DNA of 64,000 bases from Nitrospira sp. (lineage in GTDB: Bacteria; Nitrospirota; Thermodesulfovibrionia; Thermodesulfovibrionales; Dissulfurispiraceae): positions 248,001 through 312,000 of the forward strand of contig NSJL01000001.1 in assembly GCA_002634385.1 (NCBI GenBank), given 5' to 3'. How positions within the stretch are numbered: position 1 is the first letter of the stretch; each line of letters begins with the position of its first letter. The notes beneath the pieces are model-generated. The model did no database searches and was not told the origin of the DNA. It saw nothing but the letters and a program-made list of their open reading frames with translations. Below are positions 25,073 through 33,709 of this stretch, in pieces. The position numbers were made by a program, and so were the translations under genes.

Positions 25073-26458
25073 TTGATGGCAGCAGGACTAATCGATATTC
25101 GTGATAAGAAAGAACCTTACGTGACCCATGTGCGACGCATTGACCTGTCGCTCCTGTCCGGCAGGTTTCGTCTTATAGTGCCGTTTATTGTTATCTTCTA
25201 TCTCAATGGATGTGCAATTACGAAAAGGGTTCCTGTGGAATACCAGCCCATTCAATCTCATATGGAAGAAAATATCGAACGAAATGAGTTTTCAGTTGCA
25301 AAGGGAGATGATGTCATTGGCCGGCTGGCAATCATACGTCTTGAGAAGGGCGATACGCTGCCGGATAGTGCGAGGCACTTCAGCCTGGGAATCAATGCCG
25401 TCCGTGCAGCGAATCCGGGCGTGGATATATGGGTGCCCAATGCCGGAGAACGTATCCTGTTGCCTCTGAGTTTTATCCTGCCGGACGCCCCCAGGAAAGG
25501 CATCGTGATCAACCTGGCTGCAATGAGGCTTTTTCAATTCAAAAGAAATGCTGATTCACTGGCGGTTTTGACCTACCCGGTCGGTATCGGCACAGAAGAG
25601 CGCCCCTCGCCCACAGGGCAGATGTATGTAGAGCGGAAAGTAACCCGGCCGACCTGGCATGTGCCTGCCTCAATTGCAAAGGATCATCAGGAGAAAGGAG
25701 ATCCTCTCCCGGCTGCAGTCTTGCCGGGACCTGAAAATCCCCTGGGAGAATATGCGCTCTATTTAAGTAAGCCGGCTTATTTGATCCACGGCACGAATAA
25801 ACCGGCCAGCATCGGTCTCAGGGCAACCAACGGCTGCATACGACTCTACCCCGAGGACGTGAAAAGGCTCTATGAGAACACTCCGGTCAAAACACCGGTA
25901 CACATCGTCAACCAGCCGTACCTAATAGGGCAACGCAATGGAGTAATTTACATGGAAGTTCATGCGACTCCGGAAAACCTGAATACTGTTGAGTTCGATA
26001 AGATATACAGAAAATTGAGAAATATTGAAAAGGAGACGGGGCGCACCCTCGACTGGAGCAAAGTCAAGAAAGTATTGGCAGACGCCCGGGGTATTCCTGT
26101 TCCCGTATTTGAAATCATGAACGGAAGTGAAAAAGAAATCGAAACCGTAGAGGTAAAGCACCCGGGCGAATTGAATGGCAGGCCGGAAATACCGGAACTG
26201 AAAGCAGATGCCTGGTCTGTTTTGGTTGCTGACTTCCCCGACGAAATTGACGCGGTGAGGCTCGCCGCCATAATCAACCACCAGGGTCCGCAAATCCCGG
26301 CAAGGGTGGTATCAAAGAACACCGGCTACAGGATCATCGCAGGCCCTTACCCTGATGTCAGAGATGCCAGGAATGCAATCAAACGGTTGAAAATTGATTT
26401 GGGAATAAACGGTACATTAATTGAACCTGTTAAAAAACCATCAAGAGGAAGGAGGTGA
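25073..26458 (+). CDS. L,D-transpeptidase (YkuD) with LysM-like and SPOR-like domains, lipoprotein
   Basis: This protein of about 460 residues carries a hydrophobic N-terminal segment ending in the lipobox LNGC. A LysM-like part (about 80-130) precedes a YkuD catalytic domain with IHGTN and ATNGCIRLYP, whose Cys is the nucleophile and His the base. The C-terminal 75 residues (WSVLVADFPD...RIIAGPYPDVRDA) look like a SPOR peptidoglycan-binding domain. Such enzymes form 3-3 crosslinks or attach a lipoprotein to diaminopimelate. The next gene, 7 bases on, encodes a Lpp-like lipoprotein, which favours the second role. The start is uncertain: TTG 25073, ATG 25076 or a later GTG, with no near ribosome site. 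Codons look AT-richer than the flanks. Confidence 0.88.
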   Translation: MMAAGLIDIRDKKEPYVTHVRRIDLSLLSGRFRLIVPFIVIFYLNGCAITKRVPVEYQPIQSHMEENIERNEFSVAKGDDVIGRLAIIRLEKGDTLPDSARHFSLGINAVRAANPGVDIWVPNAGERILLPLSFILPDAPRKGIVINLAAMRLFQFKRNADSLAVLTYPVGIGTEERPSPTGQMYVERKVTRPTWHVPASIAKDHQEKGDPLPAAVLPGPENPLGEYALYLSKPAYLIHGTNKPASIGLRATNGCIRLYPEDVKRLYENTPVKTPVHIVNQPYLIGQRNGVIYMEVHATPENLNTVEFDKIYRKLRNIEKETGRTLDWSKVKKVLADARGIPVPVFEIMNGSEKEIETVEVKHPGELNGRPEIPELKADAWSVLVADFPDEIDAVRLAAIINHQGPQIPARVVSKNTGYRIIAGPYPDVRDARNAIKRLKIDLGINGTLIEPVKKPSRGRR

Positions 26459-26465
26459 GGAGAAG

Positions 26466-26810
26466 ATGAAGAAGAGTCTTTTTATAATCACAATAATGTT
26501 TGTTTTTGCTCTTTCGGTTGTGGGGTGTGCAACAAAAGGCGACCTCGCGAAAGTTCAGTCGGACGAAATGATGACGCGTTCGAAAGCTGATCAGGCGGCG
26601 CAGGATGCGCAGGCTGCCAAGGCGGCTGCTGATGCGGCCACGTTAAAGGCAGAGGATGCAGCAAAACGGGCCGAAGATGCCGTCAGGAAGGCGGAGGAAA
26701 GGGAAAAGATTGCAGAGGAAAAAGCGAAGGCCGCAGAGGAAGCGACGCAGCTCGCCAATCAAAAGGCCCGGAAGGCTGATGATGTTTTCCAGCAATCAAT
26801 GAGAAAGTAA
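26466..26810 (+). CDS. Lpp-like alanine-rich coiled-coil lipoprotein ending in Arg-Lys
   Basis: The product has 114 residues. The signal peptide ends in the lipobox VVGC (mature CATKGDLAKV), and a continuous Ala/Lys/Glu-rich coiled coil follows to the last residues, QQSMRK. Braun's lipoprotein of E. coli also ends in Arg-Lys, and its terminal Lys is linked to peptidoglycan by L,D-transpeptidases. The arrangement directly after one such enzyme and before another suggests the same tethering job; that is inference. The start follows GGAGGTGAGG. A second protein of this design is at 62571-63020. Confidence 0.82.
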   Translation: MKKSLFIITIMFVFALSVVGCATKGDLAKVQSDEMMTRSKADQAAQDAQAAKAAADAATLKAEDAAKRAEDAVRKAEEREKIAEEKAKAAEEATQLANQKARKADDVFQQSMRK

Positions 26811-26828
26811 AGCACTGTGCGGGAAGCC

Positions 26829-26848
26829 GGGCGTGATTCATCACGCCC
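26829..26848 (+). terminator. GC-rich hairpin after the lipoprotein gene
   Basis: GGGCGTGA and TCACGCCC pair perfectly around TTCA, 18 bases past the stop. There is no clear T-run, so it is a weak terminator or an mRNA-stabilising end that could uncouple the abundant lipoprotein transcript from the next gene. Confidence 0.45.
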
Positions 26849-26951
26849 CTGCTCCCTTATGCTTCCACGTTCGAGGTTGGACCTTTTTCAGCACATTCGT
26901 CTCTTTTTATCAGATTCACTATGTAACGGGAGTGTTATCACGAAGGCGTAT

Positions 26952-27917
26952 ATGAGGAAAAAGCAAAACAGGATACATCCTTCCTTCTTCTTTGCCTGTA
27001 TCATAATGACACCAGTTCTATTATGCGGCTGCAGTCACCAGGTCAAGTCAACCTTCATGGAAGCGAATGATCTTTTCGCCCGGGGAAACTACAATGCCTC
27101 TCTGAGCAAATATGAGGAGATTACTAAAAAACATCCCACGGAGGCGGATAGGGCCCTTTTCGAGATGGGTATTATTTATGCGTATTCCGGAAATGAGCAA
27201 AAAGATTATCAGAAGTCTCTGGAATGTTTCCGGAAAGTCATAAAGGAGTACCCGGGGAGTGGGTACAGGAAGGATAGCGAGGTGATGCTATTTACTATCA
27301 GTACTATCACTTTCAAGGATATGACGATTACTGCGCAGCAAAGACAGATCGAGACTCTCCGGGAAGAGATTACTAACAAGAGGAATGAGACCGTTACACT
27401 GCAGAAGAAGATTGAGGCACTCGAGCAGGATGTCAAGAGCAAAGAAAATGAGATTGTTTCACTGCAAAAAGAGGTTTTTGCACTCCAGAGGGGACCGGCA
27501 GACAAGATTCTGATTGAAAAGAAAGCGAGACGATTGACCTTGATCGCAAAGGGCAAGGTGTTGAAGACCTACAAAATAGCCCTGGGTGGGAACCCGAATG
27601 GTCCAAAAGAAAGGCAGGGCGATAATAAAACTCCGGAGGGGACCTACATAATCGATTCAAGGAACAGGAACAGCGGGTATCACCTGTCTCTTCATATTTC
27701 CTATCCGAACGAGAAAGACAAAAAGCGGGCAAAAGAACTTGGTGTTTCTCCGGGCGGAGACATCATGATCCACGGCATTAAGAATGGTCTCTCCTGGGTT
27801 GGTGATCTTCACACAAACGTTGACTGGACGAAGGGGTGTATTGCCGTTACAGACCAGGAAATCGAGGAAATCGAGAAGGTAGTGCCGAATGGTACGCTCG
27901 TTGAGATAAGGCCATAG
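26952..27917 (+). CDS. TPR/coiled-coil L,D-transpeptidase lipoprotein
   Basis: From ATG 26952 the product has 321 residues. It begins with a lipoprotein signal ending in LCGC, then two TPR-like repeats (NDLFARGNYNASLSKYEEI; YQKSLECFRKVIKEYPGS). A long coiled coil follows (about 110-185), and a C-terminal YkuD domain has IMIHGIKNG and WTKGCIAV with the catalytic Cys. It differs in architecture from the transpeptidase encoded upstream. The N-terminal repeats probably position the enzyme on a partner or at a distance from the outer membrane. An earlier ATG at 26817 would spoil the signal peptide. It completes a transpeptidase-lipoprotein-transpeptidase set. Confidence 0.85.
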   Translation: MRKKQNRIHPSFFFACIIMTPVLLCGCSHQVKSTFMEANDLFARGNYNASLSKYEEITKKHPTEADRALFEMGIIYAYSGNEQKDYQKSLECFRKVIKEYPGSGYRKDSEVMLFTISTITFKDMTITAQQRQIETLREEITNKRNETVTLQKKIEALEQDVKSKENEIVSLQKEVFALQRGPADKILIEKKARRLTLIAKGKVLKTYKIALGGNPNGPKERQGDNKTPEGTYIIDSRNRNSGYHLSLHISYPNEKDKKRAKELGVSPGGDIMIHGIKNGLSWVGDLHTNVDWTKGCIAVTDQEIEEIEKVVPNGTLVEIRP

Positions 27918-28166
27918 GGGCCTGAGTGGACACTCCCTATGAAGCGGCGCTTCTGTCAGGGACCCCTGCCCGGAGCAAGCGTGAGTTAAGGAGAAAAGTG
28001 CCGTCCCCTATGCGGAAGCTTCAGAAACTTTCCCGAAGGGTGCAGAAATACTTTGAACATCCCGGTATAAAGTATGCGACGTAATGCTGACTGTTAAATT
28101 GCCGGGTTAATAAGTCGTTTCTCCTAGTAACTTTACAACTTTATTTTCCTTGAACACTCTCCCCGC

Positions 28167-28940
28167 CTATCCTCCCAGTTTCTTCTCGATCTGGGAGCAG
28201 ATGCCGTGGAGCATCTTCAGCTCCCAGTGGGTGAGACCCGCCCTGCCGATAAAATACTTCAGGTTATCCATAATACGCCGCTGGAGGTCCAAGTCCCCCC
28301 TCGGGAGGTAATCGAGCAGGACGAGGATGTCCGCCATCCTTTGAAATAGAAAGGACAATTCACCATGAGTGACAAGGGTCGCCCTGCCCTCCGCATCCAC
28401 CACCGAAGCGCCGGGGGTCCTCACCTCCGCCGTCTCCTCCTTCCGGTACTCCGTCCTGGACAGCTCGTAGGCCACCACCATTACGGCATGGGACAGGTTG
28501 AGAGAGGGCTGCTCTTTTGACGAGGGGATATGCAGCAGGAACCCGCATTCGTTCACCTCTTCATTATAGAGCCCCTTATCCTCCCTCCCGAAGAGGAGGG
28601 CGACTTTATTAGTGGCAACAGGCATCCCGAGGAGCTTCCTCACTCCCGTTTCAAGGGGAAGGCTCATCCCCCGCCTTTTGCCCTGCCTCCGGGCGATCCC
28701 CACCACAATTGCCTTGTCTCTGAGGGCTTCGGCAAGGGTATCGTACCTTTCCGCTCCGTTGAGCACTTCTTGGGCATTGCGGGCCATCCACCACGCCTCA
28801 TCGTTATACTCGGGAGGAGGATTGACAAGGCAGAGATTCCTGAATCCCATATTTTTCATCGCTCGGGCCGTCGCCCCGATATTGCCGGGCTCCCTCGGCT
28901 CCACCAGGATAAAGTAGATATTGTCCTTCCAGTTTCCCAT
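28167..28940 (-). CDS. trmJ: TrmJ-like RNA 2'-O-methyltransferase (SpoU/TrmH class)
   Basis: This 257-residue SPOUT-class enzyme shows ILVEPREPGNIGATARAMKNMG (motif 1, with the conserved Asn and Arg, quoted in part: EPGNIGATARAMK), then LLFGREDKGL (motif 2) and HIPSSKEQPSLNLSHAV as the knot motif (IPSSKEQPSLNLS). The family methylates tRNA position 32; the exact target is by family only. The C-terminal extension ends KMLHGICSQIEKKLGG. I chose ATG 28940, where the conserved domain begins; the ORF extends 54 codons upstream with low-complexity sequence. It lies downstream of the small periplasmic protein gene, behind a strong terminator, so it needs its own promoter. Confidence 0.87.
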   Translation of the reverse strand: MGNWKDNIYFILVEPREPGNIGATARAMKNMGFRNLCLVNPPPEYNDEAWWMARNAQEVLNGAERYDTLAEALRDKAIVVGIARRQGKRRGMSLPLETGVRKLLGMPVATNKVALLFGREDKGLYNEEVNECGFLLHIPSSKEQPSLNLSHAVMVVAYELSRTEYRKEETAEVRTPGASVVDAEGRATLVTHGELSFLFQRMADILVLLDYLPRGDLDLQRRIMDNLKYFIGRAGLTHWELKMLHGICSQIEKKLGG

Positions 28941-29059
28941 CCGTCTCCTGCCTTCCGGGCATACGGGGATGGGCCCCGCCGTGCCGCCTCTCCGGAAGAG
29001 GCATCCCTGACCCCCGAGAAAGCGGAAAACACCACCTCGCCTCTTTTTCCCCTGCCCGC

Positions 29060-29093
29060 AAAAAAAGGGGTGAAAGCCATTGCCTTTCACCCC
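29060..29093 (-). terminator. Strong intrinsic terminator of the small periplasmic protein gene
   Basis: On the minus strand GGGGTGAAAG and CTTTCACCCC form a perfect 10-bp stem with a 7-base loop, followed directly by a run of about seven T. It lies about 20 bases after the stop codon at 29114. Confidence 0.92.
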
Positions 29094-29113
29094 TCTATGC
29101 AAAAAGCACTATT

Positions 29114-29383
29114 TTAATAGCCGCCGCTTGTCGCCTTCTTCTTCGCAGGTGCCGCTTCCTTCGTCGCAGTCCCGTCCTTGACAGTCACCATGTCGCCGAC
29201 CTTTACGTCTTTTGCGTTCTTTACCTCAACGGTCGAGTCCTTCCCTGCTGCGTCCTTGATCGTCACCTTTTTGCCGTCAATCTTGGTGACGGTGCCCTTC
29301 ATGTCTGTCGCAAAGCTGAGCCCCGCAACGCCAAGAGTAAAAACCATAGCCACCACTAACGCGATAAGTGCCTTCATCTTCAT
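29114..29383 (-). CDS. Small exported protein, probable periplasmic beta-barrel fold
   Basis: The product has 89 residues with a clear signal peptide (ALIALVVAMVFTLGVAGLSFA) and a mature part of alternating short strands (KGTVTKIDGKKVTIKDAAGK, VKVGDMVTVKDG) that resembles small OB-fold or DUF1344-like periplasmic proteins. A Lys/Ala-rich tail ends in SGGY. Good ribosome site (AGGAGGTGAGAGGGA), signal peptide and dedicated terminator suggest a well-expressed single gene. Function is unknown; metal or nucleic acid binding would be guesswork. Confidence 0.75.
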   Translation of the reverse strand: MKMKALIALVVAMVFTLGVAGLSFATDMKGTVTKIDGKKVTIKDAAGKDSTVEVKNAKDVKVGDMVTVKDGTATKEAAPAKKKATSGGY

Positions 29384-29682
29384 TCCCTCTCACCTCCTTT
29401 CTTTCGTAAATTTTCAAGAAGTGAAGCAGCTTATATGCCAGAGGTATAAAGCTAATTTTACCTTACTTCTGACTCTTTTCACAATAAGTATTTCCCTTTT
29501 GGGGAGGTCCATTCCCTTTCGGGAAGCATCGACGGCTCCCGGCAGCCCCTCCCCTGCTCATTGACATTTCCCGCAGGTTTGGGGAAAATTACACTATGTA
29601 AAACGCGGGATTCAAGGGAATAAACTTGTGGCACTCCCCACGGCGACGCGCCTGACGGAGGGGCCGGAAAGGGCAGGAAGAA

Positions 29683-29985
29683 ATGAAGCTCGGTATTTTT
29701 GTGAACACGGACAGGCACCCGGATGATCTGGCCGGCATCACCAGGGCAGCCCTTTCAAAGGGTCATGAAGTCGTCATCTTCTTCATGGACAGCGGGACAC
29801 GCCTCCTCGGGAACCCGGATATCAGAAACCTGTGCGCGGAAGGATGTATCTCCATGAGCTTCTGCGACTTCGATGCAAAGAGGCTTCAGGTCTCCCTTGA
29901 GGGAATACCCGGAGAGATCGTCTGCGGCAGTCAGTATGACAACGCGGTCATGGTAAACAAGTCGGACAGAGTGATCGTCCTTTAG
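29683..29985 (+). CDS. DsrE-family protein
   Basis: This 100-residue protein has the DsrE/DsrF fold pattern: KLGIFVNTDRH, then an amphipathic helix (LAGITRAALSKGHEVVIFFMD) and a second Cys-bearing half (IRNLCAEGCISMSFCDFD). Its Cys residues could carry persulphide as in DsrE/TusD, but the standard active-site context is not certain. The gene is 10 bases from a TusB/DsrH-like gene, the usual partner type. A YedE sulphur transporter and a TusA-like protein are encoded within 4 kb, so a role in sulphur trafficking is likely. Confidence 0.78.
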   Translation: MKLGIFVNTDRHPDDLAGITRAALSKGHEVVIFFMDSGTRLLGNPDIRNLCAEGCISMSFCDFDAKRLQVSLEGIPGEIVCGSQYDNAVMVNKSDRVIVL

Positions 29986-29995
29986 GAGAGCCCAC

Positions 29996-30178
29996 ATGAA
30001 AATCCTCCATATCCTTAACGATGGCCCCACTCCCCTGTCGGATGCCGTCCTGCAGACGCAATCGGAGAGCCATGAACTGCAGGTGATCGATCTCTCACAA
30101 CCGGACGGCCCGAAGGAAAAATTGTACGGGAGCATCGTCGATGCCATCTTTTCCTGTGACAGGGTCATTTCCTGGTAG
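29996..30178 (+). CDS. Short DsrH/TusB-like protein
   Basis: The product has 60 residues: KILHILNDGP at the N-terminus, then LQVIDLSQ and a closing DRVISW. The final Trp and the overall strand-helix pattern recall DsrH/TusB proteins (about 95 residues), though this one is shorter. It starts 10 bases after the DsrE-family gene with GGAGAG upstream, so the two form an operon. In the family, DsrE/F/H or TusBCD hand sulphur from one carrier to another. A TusC-like third subunit is not seen. Confidence 0.6.
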   Translation: MKILHILNDGPTPLSDAVLQTQSESHELQVIDLSQPDGPKEKLYGSIVDAIFSCDRVISW

Positions 30179-30258
30179 CGGAAAGGCCTGTTCCCTGCAC
30201 GTCAAATCATAGAGATGAAGGCGCAGTCCTGAAAACTACCGGCACAAATACCTCCTTC

Positions 30259-31953
30259 TTGCTCGTCTCCCTCCTGGTCCTCCTCTGCTTCCTTCTGCCT
30301 TTTTCGTTCCGCACCTTCGATGACAACCGGCTTACCAGTTGGGAGTGGGTGTTTGACGGTGCCAATGTCGTCCGGATGGTCTTTCTGCTCCTTGGCGGGA
30401 TCTCCCTGGCCTACCTCCTTTCGAGGAGCCCGCTCCCCGAACGCGCCCCCTCCCTTTTCCTTTTCATGGCGGCGTTCGGCAGCGCCTCCCTCTTCCGGGG
30501 AGAGCCGGAAGCCATTGTGGACGCTTCACGGTACTTCACCCAGGCGAAATATTTGAGCGTTTATGGAGTGGGCTCCTTTCTCAGCGAGTGGGGGAAGGCC
30601 CTCCCCGCCTGGACCGATATGCCCCTCATCCCCTTCTTGTACGGACTGATCTTCTCCCTCTTCGGAGAGGAGAGAGGCGTACTGCAGATCTTCACCACCA
30701 CCCTCTTCTCGCTGACAGTGGTGCTGATCTACCGGACAGGAAAAGAGCTCTGGGATGAAGAGGTCGGCGTCTATGCGGGAACCTCCTTTCTCGGCATCCC
30801 GTACCTCTTTACCCAGGTCCCCCTCATGATGGTGGATGTCCCCTCCACCTTCTTCCTTCTGCTCTCGGTCTTTACTCTCCTCAAAGGGATACGGTGCGGC
30901 GGGAAATGGGTCCCCCTTGCCGCCTTCGCCGCGCTTTTCGCCTTCCTTTCCAAATATTCCCTGTGGATGATGCTTTCCGTTCTCGGGATTGCAGGTGCGG
31001 TCCTCGTGCAACAGGGGCGTGCGACAGGAGAGGGGAAGGAACGGCTCCACCGCCTGCTCTCCGTCTTCCTCCTTTTCGCACTCCTTGCCGGAGGCTCGGT
31101 ACTGTTGAAGTCCGGGGTCGTTGCGGATCAACTACGGCTGCTGTCCCTCTATCAAAAGCCGGGGCTGAAGAGATGGGGGGAGAGCTACCTGTCCACCTTC
31201 TTTTTCCAGATACACCCGTTTGTCACTCTTGCGGCCGCAGGGTCCGTCTTTGCGGCATTGAGGAAAAAAGACCTTACGTACCTGATTGTTGTCTGGCTCA
31301 TAGCGCTTCTCTTCCTGTTACAGATCAAGAGGATCCGCTATTCCCTCCCCGCATTCCCGATGTTCGCGCTCATGGCTTCCTACGGGCTCCGGGAGATACG
31401 GGACAAGGGCCTGCGGAAGTTTACCGCTCTCTGCATCATGATCTGCTCCCTCGTGATAGCACTCTTTGCCTATCGTCCCTTCATGCAATCGATAAGCTCC
31501 GTCAACCTGAAGAACGCGGGGGAATTCCTCGATACCATCCAAGGGAAGGAGTGCGAGGTCTTTGTTCTGCCCTACGGGGATCCCGTGCTCAATCCCGCCG
31601 TATCCGTCCCCCTCCTCGACCTGTATACCCGGAAAGAGATCCGTTTTGAGCCCCTGCCCGGCCCACAGCCCCCTCCCGAAATCAGGACCGTTTCTCCCCT
31701 CCGCTTCACCTGGGAATACAGGAACCCGCCCTACTATTCCAGGCCTCGCCCACGGGGACACACACCAAAAGGCGCGGACCACCCGGTTCCGGTTGCGGTC
31801 ATTTCCGAGCACCCCGTAAAAGAGCTCCCCGCCTTTATCAGGGAGAGGGTAAAGGGGCTTTCCGCTGTCCGCTCCTTCACCGTTTCCGACGACATCTTTC
31901 TGCATCAGACGGTGGTCACTGTCTATTACCGGCAGGGTACCGGCAACCAATAG
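30259..31953 (+). CDS. GT39/ArnT-like membrane glycosyltransferase
   Basis: This polytopic membrane protein of about 564 residues has a large N-terminal membrane domain. The first periplasmic loop holds a pattern of the PMT/ArnT class (FRGEPEAIVDASRYFTQAKYL). About ten helices follow, and a C-terminal soluble tail has Pro-rich sequence (PPYYSRPRPRGH). Such enzymes transfer sugars from polyprenyl phosphate to lipids or proteins on the periplasmic side. The start is ambiguous: TTG 30259 gives a good first helix, and no ATG precedes it in frame. It is followed by 290 bases with the YedE promoter. Confidence 0.75.
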   Translation: MLVSLLVLLCFLLPFSFRTFDDNRLTSWEWVFDGANVVRMVFLLLGGISLAYLLSRSPLPERAPSLFLFMAAFGSASLFRGEPEAIVDASRYFTQAKYLSVYGVGSFLSEWGKALPAWTDMPLIPFLYGLIFSLFGEERGVLQIFTTTLFSLTVVLIYRTGKELWDEEVGVYAGTSFLGIPYLFTQVPLMMVDVPSTFFLLLSVFTLLKGIRCGGKWVPLAAFAALFAFLSKYSLWMMLSVLGIAGAVLVQQGRATGEGKERLHRLLSVFLLFALLAGGSVLLKSGVVADQLRLLSLYQKPGLKRWGESYLSTFFFQIHPFVTLAAAGSVFAALRKKDLTYLIVVWLIALLFLLQIKRIRYSLPAFPMFALMASYGLREIRDKGLRKFTALCIMICSLVIALFAYRPFMQSISSVNLKNAGEFLDTIQGKECEVFVLPYGDPVLNPAVSVPLLDLYTRKEIRFEPLPGPQPPPEIRTVSPLRFTWEYRNPPYYSRPRPRGHTPKGADHPVPVAVISEHPVKELPAFIRERVKGLSAVRSFTVSDDIFLHQTVVTVYYRQGTGNQ

Positions 31954-32111
31954 TGTAGAAAATACTATTATTAAAATAATTAATTATCCCTCCCGTGCCG
32001 CTTTATGCAAGTATTATGAAACGATATCCCGGACAGGCTCCGGAAATCAGGGAGTGCCTGCGGAAGGAGAAAACGGTTAAAAAACAGTGAACTTACCCGT
32101 CAGTCCCTTCG

Positions 32112-32141
32112 TTGACAAAACAAAACGGGTGCCTCTATACT
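32112..32141 (+). promoter_or_regulatory. Predicted sigma-70 promoter of the YedE gene
   Basis: TTGACA and TATACT stand 18 bases apart. The transcript would have a leader of about 98 bases containing the small hairpin CGTTGT-N7-ACAACG (32148-32166). Confidence 0.7.
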
Positions 32142-32246
32142 AGGGGACGTTGTGTCCGGGACAACGCAGCACGGGGGCTCTGCAGCTGGTCGCAGTAGAA
32201 AGCAGTTTGCAGACACACCCTAAAAAAATTTTCGGGAGGAGAGAGG

Positions 32247-33323
32247 ATGGAAGAAACGGTAGTACAAAGCGCAACCTTTGGCTTTGTCCTGTCCGCACTC
32301 TTTTGCGGCGGACTGGTGGGGTTTATTCTTCAGAGAGGCAGGTTCTGCATGAATTCCGCCTTCAGGGATACGATATTCATCCAGGACTTTACCCTGTTCC
32401 GGGCCTATCTGATCGCTTTGGCGGTCATCATTGTCGGTTCCAATTTCCTTAATGATCTCGGTTTTATGGAGCTGAAGAGCCAGACATTCTTCCCCCTGGC
32501 CAATATCATCGGAGGTTATCTTTTCGGCATCGGCATGGTGCTCGCCAGCGGCTGCGGAAGCGGGATCTGGTATAAGGGCGGAGAAGGGCAGCTTGCCGCT
32601 GCCATCGGCGTTATGGGCTTTTTCCTCGGCATCGGCGCAACCAATTACGGCATATTGAACCCCCTGTATAATGCACTCAGGAGCATCAAGTTCGAGATAG
32701 CGGGAAAACCCAACGCAATGCTCTGGGAGGTTTTCGGAGATACCCTCACGGCGAAGTGGGCCGTTATCGCTGTTATCGCCGTTCTCCTGCTCATCGCTAC
32801 GCTCAAGGACAAACCCTTCTCCCTGGGGAAACAGAAGGGATTCTACTGGTCGGTCACCGGCCTTCTCCTGGGGCTTGCAGGGGTCCTGACCTTCTGGGCG
32901 TCCCAGTACTGGGGCGGCGGTTTTGCCCGGGGAATGAACTTCACCACCCCCACCGGGGAGCTTTTCTTCACTATTCTGACCGGCGACGGAAAATCCCGGT
33001 TCTTCCCGATGTTCGATATGTTCGGCTTCAAGACAACCTGGGGAGCGTTCTTCATCGCCGGAGTTCCTCTGGGAGCCTATATCAGTGCGAAGGTCCTGAA
33101 GGAGTTCAAATGGACGCTTCCCTCCGCAGGAGAAATGCTGACGGTCCTTGGCGGCAGTGTCCTCATGGGCTTCGCCGCCACCGTGGCAGGGGGATGCAAT
33201 ATCGGCCAGGGGCTTACCGGGGCTGCCACCCTTTCCATCGGGAGCATCTCCGCCATCATCTCCATCATCCTCGGAAACTGGACAATGGTGTACTTCCGCT
33301 TTATCAAACCCATGCAGGACTGA
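32247..33323 (+). CDS. yedE: YedE/YeeE-family sulphur-compound transporter
   Basis: This membrane protein of 358 residues has about nine to ten helices. Signature half-helices carry conserved Cys: FILQRGRFCMNSAF, LASGCGSGIWYKGGEG and TVAGGCNIGQGLTG. In the characterised thiosulphate permease TsuA (YeeE) such cysteines relay the substrate. Which sulphur compound is moved here cannot be read. It has its own promoter and terminator, a GGGAGGAG ribosome site, and a TusA-like gene 120 bases downstream, the usual partner of this family. Confidence 0.9.
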   Translation: MEETVVQSATFGFVLSALFCGGLVGFILQRGRFCMNSAFRDTIFIQDFTLFRAYLIALAVIIVGSNFLNDLGFMELKSQTFFPLANIIGGYLFGIGMVLASGCGSGIWYKGGEGQLAAAIGVMGFFLGIGATNYGILNPLYNALRSIKFEIAGKPNAMLWEVFGDTLTAKWAVIAVIAVLLLIATLKDKPFSLGKQKGFYWSVTGLLLGLAGVLTFWASQYWGGGFARGMNFTTPTGELFFTILTGDGKSRFFPMFDMFGFKTTWGAFFIAGVPLGAYISAKVLKEFKWTLPSAGEMLTVLGGSVLMGFAATVAGGCNIGQGLTGAATLSIGSISAIISIILGNWTMVYFRFIKPMQD

Positions 33324-33346
33324 AGGGGCGCAGAAAAGGACATCGG

Positions 33347-33378
33347 AGCCCGGGGGATATGTCTCCCGGGCTTTTTAT
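33347..33378 (+). terminator. Intrinsic terminator after YedE
   Basis: AGCCCGGG and CCCGGGCT form an 8-bp GC stem around ten bases, followed by TTTTATT. It lies 24 bases past the stop and separates YedE from the TusA-like gene. Confidence 0.9.
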
Positions 33379-33441
33379 TGCTGAGGGGCTCCGGTCCGGC
33401 GATGGAAAAAATAGTGGCGCTCCCTTTACACTAGAGAGAGT

Positions 33442-33675
33442 ATGGTCATTGATGCGAGAGAGACGGAATCCCGTGAACTCTTTTTGAGGCTCAGGGAGCT
33501 CTTTGCGCAGAGCTGTAACGAGGAAATCTCGCTTGAGATCCTCCTCCCCTCCCGGCAGGAAGCGAAAAAAACGAAATCCTTTGCGGAGATGTCGGGCTAC
33601 CGCACCGTAACAGAGGAGAGAGAGGGGTGCTACCGTGTGCTGATTGCCGGCGTTTCCTGCAGGTGCGGCAGGTAG
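33442..33675 (+). CDS. TusA-like small protein without the CPxP cysteine
   Basis: The product has 77 residues. The fold pattern is TusA-like: VIDARETESRELFLRLREL, EISLEILLP, a helix, then YRVLIAGVSCRCGR. TusA proteins normally place the active Cys in CPxP at the start of the first helix. Here that position reads TESRE, and the only cysteines are Cys29 and a C-terminal Cys-x-Cys. If it carries sulphur it must use the tail, as I infer. It sits just after the YedE terminator and ends inside the region before the FAD oxidase gene. Confidence 0.55.
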   Translation: MVIDARETESRELFLRLRELFAQSCNEEISLEILLPSRQEAKKTKSFAEMSGYRTVTEEREGCYRVLIAGVSCRCGR

Positions 33676-33709
33676 GACGGTTCTCTCCGAAGGATTCCTT
33701 TTAAGACAT

